From NCBI RefSeq assembly GCF_947504145.1, contig NZ_CANNGQ010000001.1, positions 1,300,737-1,364,736 of the forward strand: a stretch of 64,000 nucleotides of DNA, in the 5' to 3' direction. The stretch's first letter is position 1. Each line of letters opens with the position of its first letter. A model generated the notes under the pieces. It saw only the letters and a list, made by a program, of their open reading frames with translations, made no database searches and had not been told where the DNA came from. Shown here piece after piece: positions 11,378 to 20,181 of this stretch. Origin of the DNA: an uncultured Microbulbifer sp. (GTDB taxonomy: Bacteria; Pseudomonadota; Gammaproteobacteria; Pseudomonadales; Cellvibrionaceae). The translations under genes and the position numbers were made by a program.

Positions 11378-12739
11378 TCAATCCGCCACCGGCGAGCGCA
11401 TGGTGACAAATTCTTCCGCCGCCGTCGGATGGATGCCAATGGTCTGGTCGAACACACTTTTGGTTGCCCCGGCTTTCATCGCCACCGCAATCCCCTGAAT
11501 AATCTCCCCGGCGTCAGGGCCCACCATATGCGCACCAACCACCCGGTCGTTGCTGCCGTCGACAATCAGCTTCATCAGGGTGCGCTCGTCCCGCCCACTT
11601 ACCGAGTGACGCATGGCCCGAAAATCGGATTTGTAAATGACGACCGGCACACCCGACTGGCGCGCCTCCTCTTCGCTCAAGCCCACAGTGCCGATATTCG
11701 GCTGGCAGAATACAGCGGTAGGGATATTGTTGTAGTCGATTTCCGCCGTCTTCCCGGTTTGCCAGTGTTTCACCAGCGCCATGGCTTCGGCGAGCGCAAC
11801 CGGAGTCAGCTCCGGGCCCCCGGTAACATCCCCCAGCGCAAAGATCGATGTGACACTGCTGCGGAAATTGTCGTCAACGCCAATGGTGCCATCTTTGTGC
11901 AGGACCACACCCAACTTCTCCAGCCCCAGGCCGGCGGTGTTCGGTTTGCGTCCGGTGGCGTAGAGTACAGCGTCAACTTCAAACACACTGCCATCGGCCG
12001 CGTGTACGTTCAGGCTGCCATCCGCCTGCTTTTCAATAGATTTCACATCGTGGCTGAAATGCAGGTTCACCTGCTTTTTTGCCATTTCATCACGCACGAA
12101 ATGGCGGATATCCTTGTCGAACCCACGCAGGAATAAATCGCGACGGTAAGAGAGGTGTGTCTCCGCGCCCAGCCCGGCAAAAATACCGGCAAACTCCACT
12201 GCGATGTAGCCGCCGCCAACTACGAGTACCCGGCGAGGGAAGACTTCAAGAGAAAAGACCTCATTGGAGGTGATGGCATGCTCGCTACCGGGGAACTCTG
12301 GCACATAGGGCCAGCCGCCTGTAGCGACCAGAATCCGCTCGGCGCTGTAGCAATCTTCCCCCACGCTCACCTGCTGCCGACCGGTAAGCTTTGCCCGACC
12401 ATCAATAATCTGTACACCGCTATTACTGAGCAGGTTGCGGTAGATACCGTTCAAGCGGGTAATTTCCCGTGCGTTGTTATCCCGCAGTGTCGGCCACACA
12501 AAGGTGGCACCGGCCTGCCCTTCCCACCCATAGGCCTGCGCATCTTCAAACGCTTCCCGATAGCTGCTGGCGTATACGAAGAGCTTTTTGGGTACACACC
12601 CGACATTCACACAGGTGCCGCCCATATAGCGGTCTTCCGCTACGGCCACGCGCATACCGGCAGCCGCCGCCATACGCGCCGCGCGCACACCACCGGATCC
12701 TGCACCAATCACAAACAGGTCAAAATCAAATTCAGACAA
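11378..12739 (-). CDS. gor: Glutathione-disulfide reductase
   Basis: An NADPH-dependent flavoenzyme that regenerates reduced glutathione, 453 residues, the usual length. The FAD motif [13 protein letters not shown] is at residues 10-22. The redox-active disulfide is in [14 protein letters not shown]. The NADPH-binding motif is [15 protein letters not shown], and the second FAD motif is [16 protein letters not shown]. The C-terminal dimerisation domain carries [11 protein letters not shown] with the catalytic His-Glu pair. The Arg-rich residues expected for NADPH preference ([12 protein letters not shown]) are present. Confidence 0.95.
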   Translation of the reverse strand: MSEFDFDLFVIGAGSGGVRAARMAAAAGMRVAVAEDRYMGGTCVNVGCVPKKLFVYASSYREAFEDAQAYGWEGQAGATFVWPTLRDNNAREITRLNGIYRNLLSNSGVQIIDGRAKLTGRQQVSVGEDCYSAERILVATGGWPYVPEFPGSEHAITSNEVFSLEVFPRRVLVVGGGYIAVEFAGIFAGLGAETHLSYRRDLFLRGFDKDIRHFVRDEMAKKQVNLHFSHDVKSIEKQADGSLNVHAADGSVFEVDAVLYATGRKPNTAGLGLEKLGVVLHKDGTIGVDDNFRSSVTSIFALGDVTGGPELTPVALAEAMALVKHWQTGKTAEIDYNNIPTAVFCQPNIGTVGLSEEEARQSGVPVVIYKSDFRAMRHSVSGRDERTLMKLIVDGSNDRVVGAHMVGPDAGEIIQGIAVAMKAGATKSVFDQTIGIHPTAAEEFVTMRSPVAD

Positions 12740-12939
12740 AATCTACTCCTTTCACCGGGCACTGGTTGGAAAACCGCCAACTTAAGCCCGGCACAATTCT
12801 GCGAGACAGCGCTCAAAAAACCTTCAGCCATCTGACCAATAAATACCGGGATACGCCCCCAAATACACGTAAATTACGGGTAAAAACGCGTACTGGTTCT
12901 GCAATTAGCACAATAGTGACAAATCATACTTAAAAGCCG

Positions 12940-12984
12940 TTGACATAAGATTGGCGTTTCGTTATTCATGTGATGTATATCACA
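12940..12984 (+). promoter_or_regulatory. Promoter with a CRP-type site just downstream of the -10
   Basis: TTGACA (12940-12945), a 17-base spacer and TATTCA (12963-12968) form a convincing sigma-70 promoter for the secreted protein at 13027. Directly after it lies TGTGATGTATATCACA (12969-12984), matching the CRP/Vfr consensus TGTGA-N6-TCACA. A site over the transcription start usually means repression by CRP-cAMP rather than activation. The match is seen in the sequence; the regulator's identity is inferred. Confidence 0.65.
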
Positions 12985-13026
12985 ATTAAAAGCCTGATAG
13001 CGAAAACAACACCAGGGCATTCAACG

Positions 13027-13578
13027 ATGAAAACGCCAGAAAAATCAAAATCAACCTCTACTTCCAGAGCATCCTTCCAGCGCCTGCGCCTGTCTTTCAA
13101 GGCCGCCGTGATAACAGGCGTGATCGCCACCTGTGCGACATCCGGCGCAACCGCCAAAACCCACCCTTCCTATCTTACCGACAGTTATTGCAATACTCTG
13201 GTGGAACAGTTTGTGGATTCCGGTATGCGGAGCCTGGGAAAGTACGTCAATGAAAACTTTAAACCCAAGTACAAGGGCGGCATTCGCAACACCATCAACT
13301 TTCTAAACCAGCGTACCGAATGGCTGGGTGAGTGCGATAGCTATCTGGCCGATACTGCCAGCACCCGTCTTTTTCACGACGAGCAGAATACCAAAGCCAT
13401 TTTTGATGCCATGCAGGCGCTGGCCAAAGAGCTGCAAATGGTACGGGAAGGGGTTGAATACCCGGACGAGACCGGCGCGAACAATCCACGCCCATTTATC
13501 GTGAGCCGTTTCGAAACCCTGGCCGAGCTGGTTGATCAGCACCACACACGGATGCTGATGAAAAAGCAGTTCCAGTAA
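13027..13578 (+). CDS. Secreted hypothetical protein
   Basis: 183 residues, not recognised. A long basic N-terminus followed by a hydrophobic segment (AAVITGVIATCATSGATA) looks like a signal peptide with cleavage near ATA|KTHP. The mature part has two cysteines (SYC and GEC), basic and aromatic residues, and mostly helical character. The ATG at 13027 was preferred over one at 12970, which lies inside the CRP-like site. Its promoter is described at 12940-12984. Confidence 0.65.
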   Translation: MKTPEKSKSTSTSRASFQRLRLSFKAAVITGVIATCATSGATAKTHPSYLTDSYCNTLVEQFVDSGMRSLGKYVNENFKPKYKGGIRNTINFLNQRTEWLGECDSYLADTASTRLFHDEQNTKAIFDAMQALAKELQMVREGVEYPDETGANNPRPFIVSRFETLAELVDQHHTRMLMKKQFQ

Positions 13579-13671
13579 ATCGAACCCCTTTTTCCGCAAT
13601 GATCCGGCCCCGTATTCGGGGCCTCTCTTCGCACAACGTTCGTCTCTGGCGTTTTGCACTGAGCGCCCGGC

Positions 13672-14853
13672 TCAGCCCCCCGATGACGGTTTTCTCTCTG
13701 CCTTGACCGCCTCACGTTCAAGGCCAACCTCGGATACACCCTCTGGCCACTGATTCTGCTGACGCCCCAGAAGGCGCTCCTTCAGGCTACTGGCAATTCT
13801 GCGGGTCAGTGCGCCCAGGCGGGGACGCTGCTTTTCCGAAAATGGAATAGGCCGGCAGCTGTGCACCGCCGCCAGCCCAATTCTCGCCATAAACAGACTG
13901 GCACCCATGCCCTGCCCCAAACGGGCCGACACGGTACTGAGCATGCTGTCACCCACCAGTTCCGGCCACAGTTCGCTTACTGCGTATTCGCTGGCTCCAC
14001 TGTAGGCCACCAGCGCGAGAATTTTTTTGAACAGGCGCCAGCGCACCACAACCGACGGGCGCACGCCGTAGATCTGCGCCACGTCGTCGATCATACGCAT
14101 GGACTGGCGCAGTGCCACCAGCACGTCCAGGGTGGTAAATGGGCTGAGGCCAACCAATGCACCGGTGGTGGTCGCGTGGCGGACAATACGCCGCAGCGCC
14201 TCCTGGTCTAGCGCCTCGAAAAAATTCAGTTCCAGGTGACGCAGCAATTCACTGTTGTCGTAATAGTCCGGTGTCTCCTCCTGCACCCGTGCCAGCAACG
14301 CGCCCTGGGGCTTGCCTGCAAACAGTTCGCGTAGTTGCTGGTTCAGCGGCGCCACCGCATCGGTGGCGCGGCTGTCGCGCACTTCTGCCGCCAGCTCCTG
14401 AGTTTTCTGCAGTTTGCGTAACGGCTTGCCCGCGCGAAAGTACTCCCACACAGCACTGGCCATAGTGAGTACCAGTGCGGAAATAATAACGCCCGCCAGC
14501 ACTCCCAGGGACCAGTGCATATCCGCGGCCCAAATAAAGAACTGGCGCAACTCCCAGAAGACCGCGCCAAACGCCAGCGCCAGACCCGCGAGCAATGCGG
14601 GCTTCCACATGCGCAAGCGGAACATGGGTAACCGGAGTTCGGAAAACGAGATTTTGTCGGGAAGGGATTCGCCGGTGGTAATCGAGCGCGGCAGCTCACC
14701 AGGCTCTTCGGCCAGTGATTCTACCCGGGTGCTGGCCCGGTCGCGCAGGGCTGGCTCTTCAGACTCGAGATTTTCGATGCGCGTCTGGCGGCGTGGGCGG
14801 GGAGCGCCATTGGCCGAGTCTATCTGTTCTGAATGATCGTCAGGCGCAGCCAT
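13672..14853 (-). CDS. ycjF: YcjF-family membrane protein (DUF697/TIGR01620)
   Basis: 393 residues. YcjF proteins are inner-membrane partners of the YcjX P-loop protein; their function is not established. Two hydrophobic segments (about residues 85-105 and 115-140) match the family's transmembrane pair, and the C-terminal half holds the DUF697 helical domain (GLSPFTTLDVLVALRQSMR, VGDSMLSTVSARLGQGMG). The start ATG at 14853 shares one base with the stop of ycjX (TAATG), so translation is probably coupled. In E. coli the pair belongs to the phage-shock regulon; no pspF or tyrR is next to it here. Confidence 0.88.
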   Translation of the reverse strand: MAAPDDHSEQIDSANGAPRPRRQTRIENLESEEPALRDRASTRVESLAEEPGELPRSITTGESLPDKISFSELRLPMFRLRMWKPALLAGLALAFGAVFWELRQFFIWAADMHWSLGVLAGVIISALVLTMASAVWEYFRAGKPLRKLQKTQELAAEVRDSRATDAVAPLNQQLRELFAGKPQGALLARVQEETPDYYDNSELLRHLELNFFEALDQEALRRIVRHATTTGALVGLSPFTTLDVLVALRQSMRMIDDVAQIYGVRPSVVVRWRLFKKILALVAYSGASEYAVSELWPELVGDSMLSTVSARLGQGMGASLFMARIGLAAVHSCRPIPFSEKQRPRLGALTRRIASSLKERLLGRQQNQWPEGVSEVGLEREAVKAERKPSSGG

Positions 14854-16322
14854 TACACCTTGTCTCCCAGCAGTAAATTCAACAGCGCATCCATGCGAAT
14901 ATGCGGCAAATACCCTTCCCGGCCTATGCCCACAGGCGGTCGCAGCTGCGGCGGCAGACCGCCGGTGTAGTGCTGCCACTCACCGTCCTGTGGCAAGTGC
15001 GCCATGATCTCGGCGTTCTCAAATCCGAGGTAACTTCCGTCCATGCCGTGTCCCACCAGCATACGCCGACCATCGCGCACACTCTCGTTGGAGCAGCGGA
15101 CCGCCGCGATCGCTTCACAATACAGCGGTAAACCCCGATGGCGAGCGCCGGAGAATACCTGCTGTAGCTGTTGCCCCAGCAGTTGCCGCAGCGCATCGTG
15201 ATCGGCCGCCAGCACCTGATCCACCTTGGTGGCGGCAAACAACAGTCGGTCGATACGCGGGCGCCACAATTTACGCAACAGGCCGTTGCTGCCGTAGCGG
15301 AAGGTGTCTGCGATATGGCCAAATGCCTTGCGCATATCTTCCAGCGATTCCTCGCCGGCAAACAGGGTGCCGATCAGATCCACCAGCACCAACTGACGAT
15401 CCAGATGACGGAAATGCCCCTCTACAAACGGCGCAACTTTTTCTTCCACGTAGGCCCGGTAGCGCGCCTCAAGCGCCTTGTAGACGCTGTCATCGGGCAG
15501 CGACTGCAACTCTTTTTCCGGCTGATGGCCCACACCCGGCAACGGGAAAAAGCCGTACTCCTCATGATCGAGTAGCGCCCTTCCCGGCTGCAGATAACTC
15601 AGCTTGCGCGCACTGCGGCAGTCGCGCAGAAACTGTCGATAGTTTTGCCAAAGGCTGTCGAGCTTCCCCGAGTCCACCACCGACTCCGGTGAAAGGCTGT
15701 GCAATTCTGCGAGTAGCTCGGGGGCCAGGTCCGCGCGCGGTGCGCCATCTAAAAGGTCACGCTGGTGGCGGCACCAGGTGGCGAAATCCATCTGCAACAG
15801 CGGCAGATCCATCAGCCATTCGCCGGGATAATCACGCAGCTCCAGAACCAGCTTTTGCCGGTAATCGCGCCCGAGGCGACGCCCCTGCAAGTGCACATGT
15901 AACTCGAGGGCAGAGAGGTCACGGGTGGATTCCGGCCAGCGTGGGGGATTGGCGGTGAGAGCATCCAGGCAGCGTTGATATTCAAACAACGGCAGGCCAG
16001 TATCCAGTGCCGGGTGCAGCTCGGCGCCCAGGAGACGCCCGCTAAGCGCCGGGGCAAAGCCCGGCAGTTGGGCGCGGTCGGGATGACTGAGCTGGTAAAT
16101 CAGGCTGGTAATCAGCGTCGACTTGCCGGCACCACTGAGACCGGTAATGCCGATGCAGATACGCTTGTCCAGAAGGCGCTCTGCAGCCCAGTGGGACTTA
16201 TCCCGCGCTTCCTTACGCAGGTGCCGCCACTGCTGCCGGAGGGCTCGCAGCCGGCTTCCGGAGCCCTTTGGTCGGTTGTCATCCGTATCGGAACTGCGGC
16301 TCTCGCCGTCAGATTCGCTCAT
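14853..16322 (-). CDS. ycjX: YcjX-family P-loop NTPase (DUF463)
   Basis: 489 residues. A GTP-binding protein of unknown cellular role, co-conserved with YcjF. The Walker A motif is GITGLSGAGKSTLITS (about residues 58-73). Further family signatures are LELRDYPGEWLMDLPLL, LVLVDLIGTLFAGEES and LFAATKVDQVLAADHD. The first 45 residues are a Ser/Asp/Arg-rich tail before the conserved domain. It is the first gene of a two-gene operon with ycjF. Confidence 0.9.
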   Translation of the reverse strand: MSESDGESRSSDTDDNRPKGSGSRLRALRQQWRHLRKEARDKSHWAAERLLDKRICIGITGLSGAGKSTLITSLIYQLSHPDRAQLPGFAPALSGRLLGAELHPALDTGLPLFEYQRCLDALTANPPRWPESTRDLSALELHVHLQGRRLGRDYRQKLVLELRDYPGEWLMDLPLLQMDFATWCRHQRDLLDGAPRADLAPELLAELHSLSPESVVDSGKLDSLWQNYRQFLRDCRSARKLSYLQPGRALLDHEEYGFFPLPGVGHQPEKELQSLPDDSVYKALEARYRAYVEEKVAPFVEGHFRHLDRQLVLVDLIGTLFAGEESLEDMRKAFGHIADTFRYGSNGLLRKLWRPRIDRLLFAATKVDQVLAADHDALRQLLGQQLQQVFSGARHRGLPLYCEAIAAVRCSNESVRDGRRMLVGHGMDGSYLGFENAEIMAHLPQDGEWQHYTGGLPPQLRPPVGIGREGYLPHIRMDALLNLLLGDKV

Positions 16323-16418
16323 GCCTTCTCCCTACTTCCACCGTCCGTTGCGGCGCGGGTGGTGAAATCCATTTTTTTGCCCCGTGCAGGCAAGCCGGGC
16401 CATCGCGGTTGTGTACGG

Positions 16419-17213
16419 CTAGTCGACCAGGGCCACGTCGCCCGACCCCATCACAGAGAAAGACTCGTTGGCGGGGCGTTTGAGAACAATATCGCCGGAC
16501 CCCATCACCGAGCCACCGGCGTTGGTGGCGCTCAGGCTGCGCCCCATAAAATCACCGGAGCCCATCACAGTGACATTCAGATTGGCCACTTTGCCGCCGA
16601 TGGCCATATCGCCGGAACCCTTGATCTGTCCGGAAAAGTCCTCGCCAATAAAGTTGTCCATACGGACATCGCCGGAACCGGTGATACCGGCGGAGCCGTG
16701 TACTGCCAGTACCGTGCCCAGAATCAGGTCCCCAGAGCCGGTCACACCGGTGCTCAGCGACTCGGCCGCGACCTTTTCCACACGAATCAGGCCAGACCCG
16801 GTGACGCGCAAATCGAGATTTTCGCTTTCCAGGGTATCTGCGGTGGCATCGCCGGAGCCCGTGACGCGAATTCCATCGATCACCGGCAAGGTAACCCGGA
16901 AATTCACTTCCGGCTCGCTGCTCACGGTGACCACCCCAAACAGGCTTTTGCTCTCGGGCTCAACGGAGAGTTCAAGAGTGTCGCCATTGACTTCCGCCTT
17001 GGCGTGAACCAGATCCTCTTCCTCCCCCCGCGCAGTAACAGAGAACTCGGCCCCCTGAACCACCTTCAGGTTAGAACTTCCTTTCAGCGCGATGGCCGTA
17101 AAGCCCTCCAGAGGAAAGCTTCTGCTGCCCTGCTGGGCGTGAGCGGCCCCGGCCGTTAGGAAAAGCGCGAATACCAATGCCGAGGACATGAAAATAGACA
17201 ATCTGCGAAACAT
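16419..17213 (-). CDS. Secreted DUF2807 (head-GIN domain) protein with GSGD repeats
   Basis: 264 residues with a clear signal peptide (cleavage near AHA|QQ). After a short N-terminal region (FTAIALKGSSNLKVVQGAEF), residues about 110-264 contain a run of (T/M/K)GSGD motifs spaced about 18-24 residues apart. This pattern is typical of the DUF2807 single-stranded beta-helix. Such proteins are exported or surface-associated and of unknown function. It is a single gene between ycjX and a HIT-family gene. Confidence 0.85.
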   Translation of the reverse strand: MFRRLSIFMSSALVFALFLTAGAAHAQQGSRSFPLEGFTAIALKGSSNLKVVQGAEFSVTARGEEEDLVHAKAEVNGDTLELSVEPESKSLFGVVTVSSEPEVNFRVTLPVIDGIRVTGSGDATADTLESENLDLRVTGSGLIRVEKVAAESLSTGVTGSGDLILGTVLAVHGSAGITGSGDVRMDNFIGEDFSGQIKGSGDMAIGGKVANLNVTVMGSGDFMGRSLSATNAGGSVMGSGDIVLKRPANESFSVMGSGDVALVD

Positions 17214-17291
17214 GATCCGGTTACCTGTTCTTGTTCAATGCCAGTAGGACGACGCCAATACTGGTTCTGGATGCAGCGAAGGAGCGATCTT

Positions 17292-17723
17292 TCAGTCTAA
17301 ATCTGGCGCCGAAGCGTCCCGGAATCCCAGATCCTCCAGCGCCCGGCGCAGCTTGGCCGCTTCGGCGGCCAGCGCCTCCGGCTCAGCCTGCTGTTGCAAG
17401 GCGAAATCGAGGTCAGCAATTTCATCCATCGGTACCAGGTGATAGTGGGTGTGGGGCACCTCAATTCCAGCCACCATCATGCCCACCCGCTCAGGGGAAT
17501 ACACCTTCTTTTGCGCCTTGGCCAGTTTGCTCGCCACCGCCATTAGATGCGCGGTGATTTCTTCGGGCACATCATCCCAATGGTTGATTTCTTCCACCGG
17601 TATGACCAGGCAATGGCCCGGCTTGATTGGGGCAATGGTCATGATGGCAACCGCCACGTCATCGCGCCAGATAAAATGCCCCGGCAGGTCGCCGTTGATG
17701 ATCTGGGTGAAAATACTCGCCAT
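17292..17723 (-). CDS. HIT-family nucleotide-binding protein
   Basis: 143 residues. Histidine-triad proteins hydrolyse nucleotide phosphoramidates or dinucleoside polyphosphates. The triad motif PHTHYHLVP is at about residues 96-104, and the N-terminal part has FTQIINGDLPGHFIWRDD and IKPGHCLVIPV. The ATG at 17723 has GAGG about 9 bases ahead and matches the family start; the 33 extra codons upstream were rejected. The 5' leader contains a small hairpin (GCCGGT/ACCGGC, 17745-17763). Confidence 0.9.
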   Translation of the reverse strand: MASIFTQIINGDLPGHFIWRDDVAVAIMTIAPIKPGHCLVIPVEEINHWDDVPEEITAHLMAVASKLAKAQKKVYSPERVGMMVAGIEVPHTHYHLVPMDEIADLDFALQQQAEPEALAAEAAKLRRALEDLGFRDASAPDLD

Positions 17724-18154
17724 CTTGATATGCCTCTTGGTTCTGCCGGTATAGTGAACCGGCAAGTCTACCAGTGCCATTGTTCTTCGCGCCACGGTCC
17801 GCAGCCTGCAGTTTAGTGCCAAAGCACACTTTCATTGCCGCGCCAAAATTTCGGCTAACGGATCGAAAATGCCTTAAAAAACAGCACCAGAGGCATAGCG
17901 CGCCCGAAAGTTGCACCTAATTAAACCGCCGGCACACAACCCGTGGAAGAGTGTGACAATTTCATGCCGATTGATTGGCAGCAGTATTTCCATCCCGTAA
18001 TCTTGCCGCCCATATCGCGACAGGCAGCCCCAAGCCCTCATCCGGTTACTGCGACGGCAGAGCGTTAAAGCCGCCACCGGATGAACACAAAGAAACGAGG
18101 CAATCCGGGCGCCACCGCAATAGACCAGATTCCATCTCACAGGGGGACCCACCA
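17724..18154. other. Divergent intergenic region, HIT gene / globin-like gene
   Basis: About 430 bases. It contains a 6-bp-stem inverted repeat GCCGGT-N7-ACCGGC (17745-17763) in the HIT leader and AGGGGGA before the globin-like start. No convincing promoter, RNA or small gene was recognised elsewhere. Confidence 0.45.
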
Positions 18155-18598
18155 ATGCCGAAAGCAGTGCCAGCACTCACACCACTCGCCACAGCGCCCG
18201 GACACCCAGCCGCTGTGGCCGAATCCAGCCCGGTAGCCGAACAGGGGCTTCTGGCCCAGATGGGCGGACGACAGTTTATCCAGGAGACCGCAGGCGAGTT
18301 TTACCAAGCCATCGGCAAATACCTGACCGCCGACGATAGTGAAGACCACGCAAAACAACTCAGCCGTCAGGCTCAATTCCTCAGCCATGCCTTTGCCGGC
18401 CAGCCGGAGCCGATGCATACCGCCCGCGCCAACTTTCTCGCCCGTGGCCTGAACCCCATGTTGTTCGAAGCGCTGCTCGAATACTTTGAAGCGCGGCTGC
18501 TGGAAATCGGTTTCCCGGTTGCCATCAGTGACCGACTGGTACGCACCGCCAGCGACCTCTACGACAACTGCCAGGAACCGCTGTCCATCGCCTGCTGA
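18155..18598 (+). CDS. Truncated-globin-like protein (putative)
   Basis: 147 residues. After an Ala/Pro-rich N-terminus (about 30 residues), the pattern MGGRQFIQETAGEFYQAI...FLSHAFAGQPEP...RGLNPMLFEALLEYFEARLLEIGFP resembles group 1 truncated haemoglobins (the GG-x-x-x-I start, the FLS-x-A-x-GG/GQP-x-P core, and GL-x-x-x-x-F). The position where the proximal F8 histidine would be expected, a few residues before GLNP, appears to be Phe or another non-His residue, so haem binding is doubtful. The assignment rests on pattern recognition only. SD AGGGGGA lies 7 bases before the ATG. Confidence 0.5.
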   Translation: MPKAVPALTPLATAPGHPAAVAESSPVAEQGLLAQMGGRQFIQETAGEFYQAIGKYLTADDSEDHAKQLSRQAQFLSHAFAGQPEPMHTARANFLARGLNPMLFEALLEYFEARLLEIGFPVAISDRLVRTASDLYDNCQEPLSIAC

Positions 18599-18806
18599 GC
18601 AGGCGCCCACCGTTCTCCGCCCTCCGCGAGCTCGCAGCCAGCGGGCTCCACCACTGCACCAAAATTCGCGGCGACCAAAGCCCCTCGGTTGCGACGGCCG
18701 GGGCCGCCCCATACAATGCGCCCTCACACAGCCTTTATCCCCCGTTTGCTTTCCTTCCGTAAGCGGTAAGCGCTACAACCCACTCTCAAGATACAAGAGA
18801 TTGCCA

Positions 18807-19271
18807 ATGAAAATTGCTAACCACAGTGTGGTGGAGATCAACTACACCCTGAAAGATGCCGAAGGTACCGTGATCGACTCCTCCGAAGGTGGCCAGCCGC
18901 TGAAATACCTGCAGGGTGTAGGCAACATCATCCCCGGTCTGGAAAAGGAAATGCTCGACAAGAGCGCCGGTGACAAGTTCACTGTCGTCATTCCGCCGGA
19001 AGAAGGCTACGGCCCGCAAAACCCGGAACTGATTCAGACCCTGCCCAGCAGCGCCTTTGGCGGTGTGGAAAAACTGGAAGTGGGTATGGCGTTCCGCGCC
19101 CAGAGCACCGAAGGCCAGCCGATCGAAGTGGAAGTCATCGACATTGACGGTGACCAGGTCACCATCAATGGCAACCACCCGCTGGCAGGCGTTGAGCTGC
19201 ACTTCGAAATCGAAGTCGTCGCCGTACGTGAAGCCACTCCGGAAGAAGTCGATCACGGCCACGTGCACTGA
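18807..19271 (+). CDS. slyD: FKBP-type peptidyl-prolyl isomerase, SlyD-like
   Basis: 154 residues. Cytoplasmic prolyl isomerase/chaperone. The split FKBP fold (VVEINYTLKDAEGTVIDSS, LQGVGNIIPGLEKEML, then PEEGYGP) is interrupted by the insert-in-flap chaperone domain (about 70-125, including NGNHPLAGVELHFEI). E. coli SlyD has a long His/Cys-rich metal-binding tail; here only a short HGHVH end remains, so nickel handling is probably limited. The upstream extension of the open frame was rejected because this ATG begins the conserved domain. Confidence 0.92.
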   Translation: MKIANHSVVEINYTLKDAEGTVIDSSEGGQPLKYLQGVGNIIPGLEKEMLDKSAGDKFTVVIPPEEGYGPQNPELIQTLPSSAFGGVEKLEVGMAFRAQSTEGQPIEVEVIDIDGDQVTINGNHPLAGVELHFEIEVVAVREATPEEVDHGHVH

Positions 19272-19371
19272 TTGATCGATTTGCGCAGGGCCTCCCCGGC
19301 CCTGCTCTCTCCCTCGAACCCCACCTTATATTGATACTGAACTTCCCTGCGAAGGTGTTTCGGAACCTCAC

Positions 19372-20181
19372 ATGTCCCTCAGTGAATCTTACCTGCAGCG
19401 ATTCGGCGGCATCGCCCGGCTTTACGGTGAATCGGCACTGACGGTATTGCACAACGCACATACTGTCGTAATCGGTATTGGCGGTGTGGGTAGCTGGACG
19501 GCCGAGGCGCTGGCGCGCAGTGGTATCGGCAAGATCACCCTGATCGACCTGGACGATATCTGCATCACCAACACCAATCGCCAGATTCATGCCCTCACGG
19601 ACACGGTGGGCGACATCAAAGTCTCAGTGATGGCGGAGCGATTGCGTGCAATCAACCCGGAAATTACCGTCCACACCCACGAAGACTTTATTGCCAGTGA
19701 TAACTTTGGCGAGCTGCTCAATCCGGAGAAAGACACGATCGATATTGTGGTGGATGCCTTCGACAATGCTCGGGTCAAAGCGGCGCTGATCGCCTACTGC
19801 AAGGCGCGCAAGATTCGGCTCGTGACAGTAGGGTCTGCCGGTGGCAAGAAAGACCCCACAAAAATCACCTCTGCCGATCTCGGTCGCACCATCAGCGACC
19901 CGATGTTGGCCAAGGTGCGCCAGCACCTGTATCGCTTTCACAATTTCCAGAAATCCAGCAAGCGTCAGTTCGGCATAGACGCGATCTATTCCAGCGAACC
20001 GATGGTGTATCCGCAGCCGGATGGCGAGGTGTGCCAACAAAAAAGTGGCATGCGGGATGGGGTAAAGCTGGATTGCAGTGGTGGCTTCGGTGCCGCCACC
20101 ATGGTCACCGGCACCTTTGGCCTGGTGGCCGCGGCAAAAGCCATCGAGCGCATTCTGAGACACGCAGACAAGGCCAACTGA
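19372..20181 (+). CDS. tcdA: tRNA threonylcarbamoyladenosine dehydratase TcdA (CsdL)
   Basis: 269 residues. An E1/ThiF-like enzyme that uses ATP to cyclise t6A37 to ct6A in tRNAs reading ANN codons. The nucleotide motif is GIGGVGSWTAEALARSGIG, then LIDLDDICITNTNRQ and DAFDNARVKA. The N-terminus LQRFGGIARLYG is typical. Its stop (20181) directly abuts the stop of the convergent csdA-csdE fusion. In E. coli csdA, csdE and csdL lie side by side, and CsdA/CsdE stimulate TcdA function, so the neighbourhood supports the assignment. Confidence 0.95.
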   Translation: MSLSESYLQRFGGIARLYGESALTVLHNAHTVVIGIGGVGSWTAEALARSGIGKITLIDLDDICITNTNRQIHALTDTVGDIKVSVMAERLRAINPEITVHTHEDFIASDNFGELLNPEKDTIDIVVDAFDNARVKAALIAYCKARKIRLVTVGSAGGKKDPTKITSADLGRTISDPMLAKVRQHLYRFHNFQKSSKRQFGIDAIYSSEPMVYPQPDGEVCQQKSGMRDGVKLDCSGGFGAATMVTGTFGLVAAAKAIERILRHADKAN

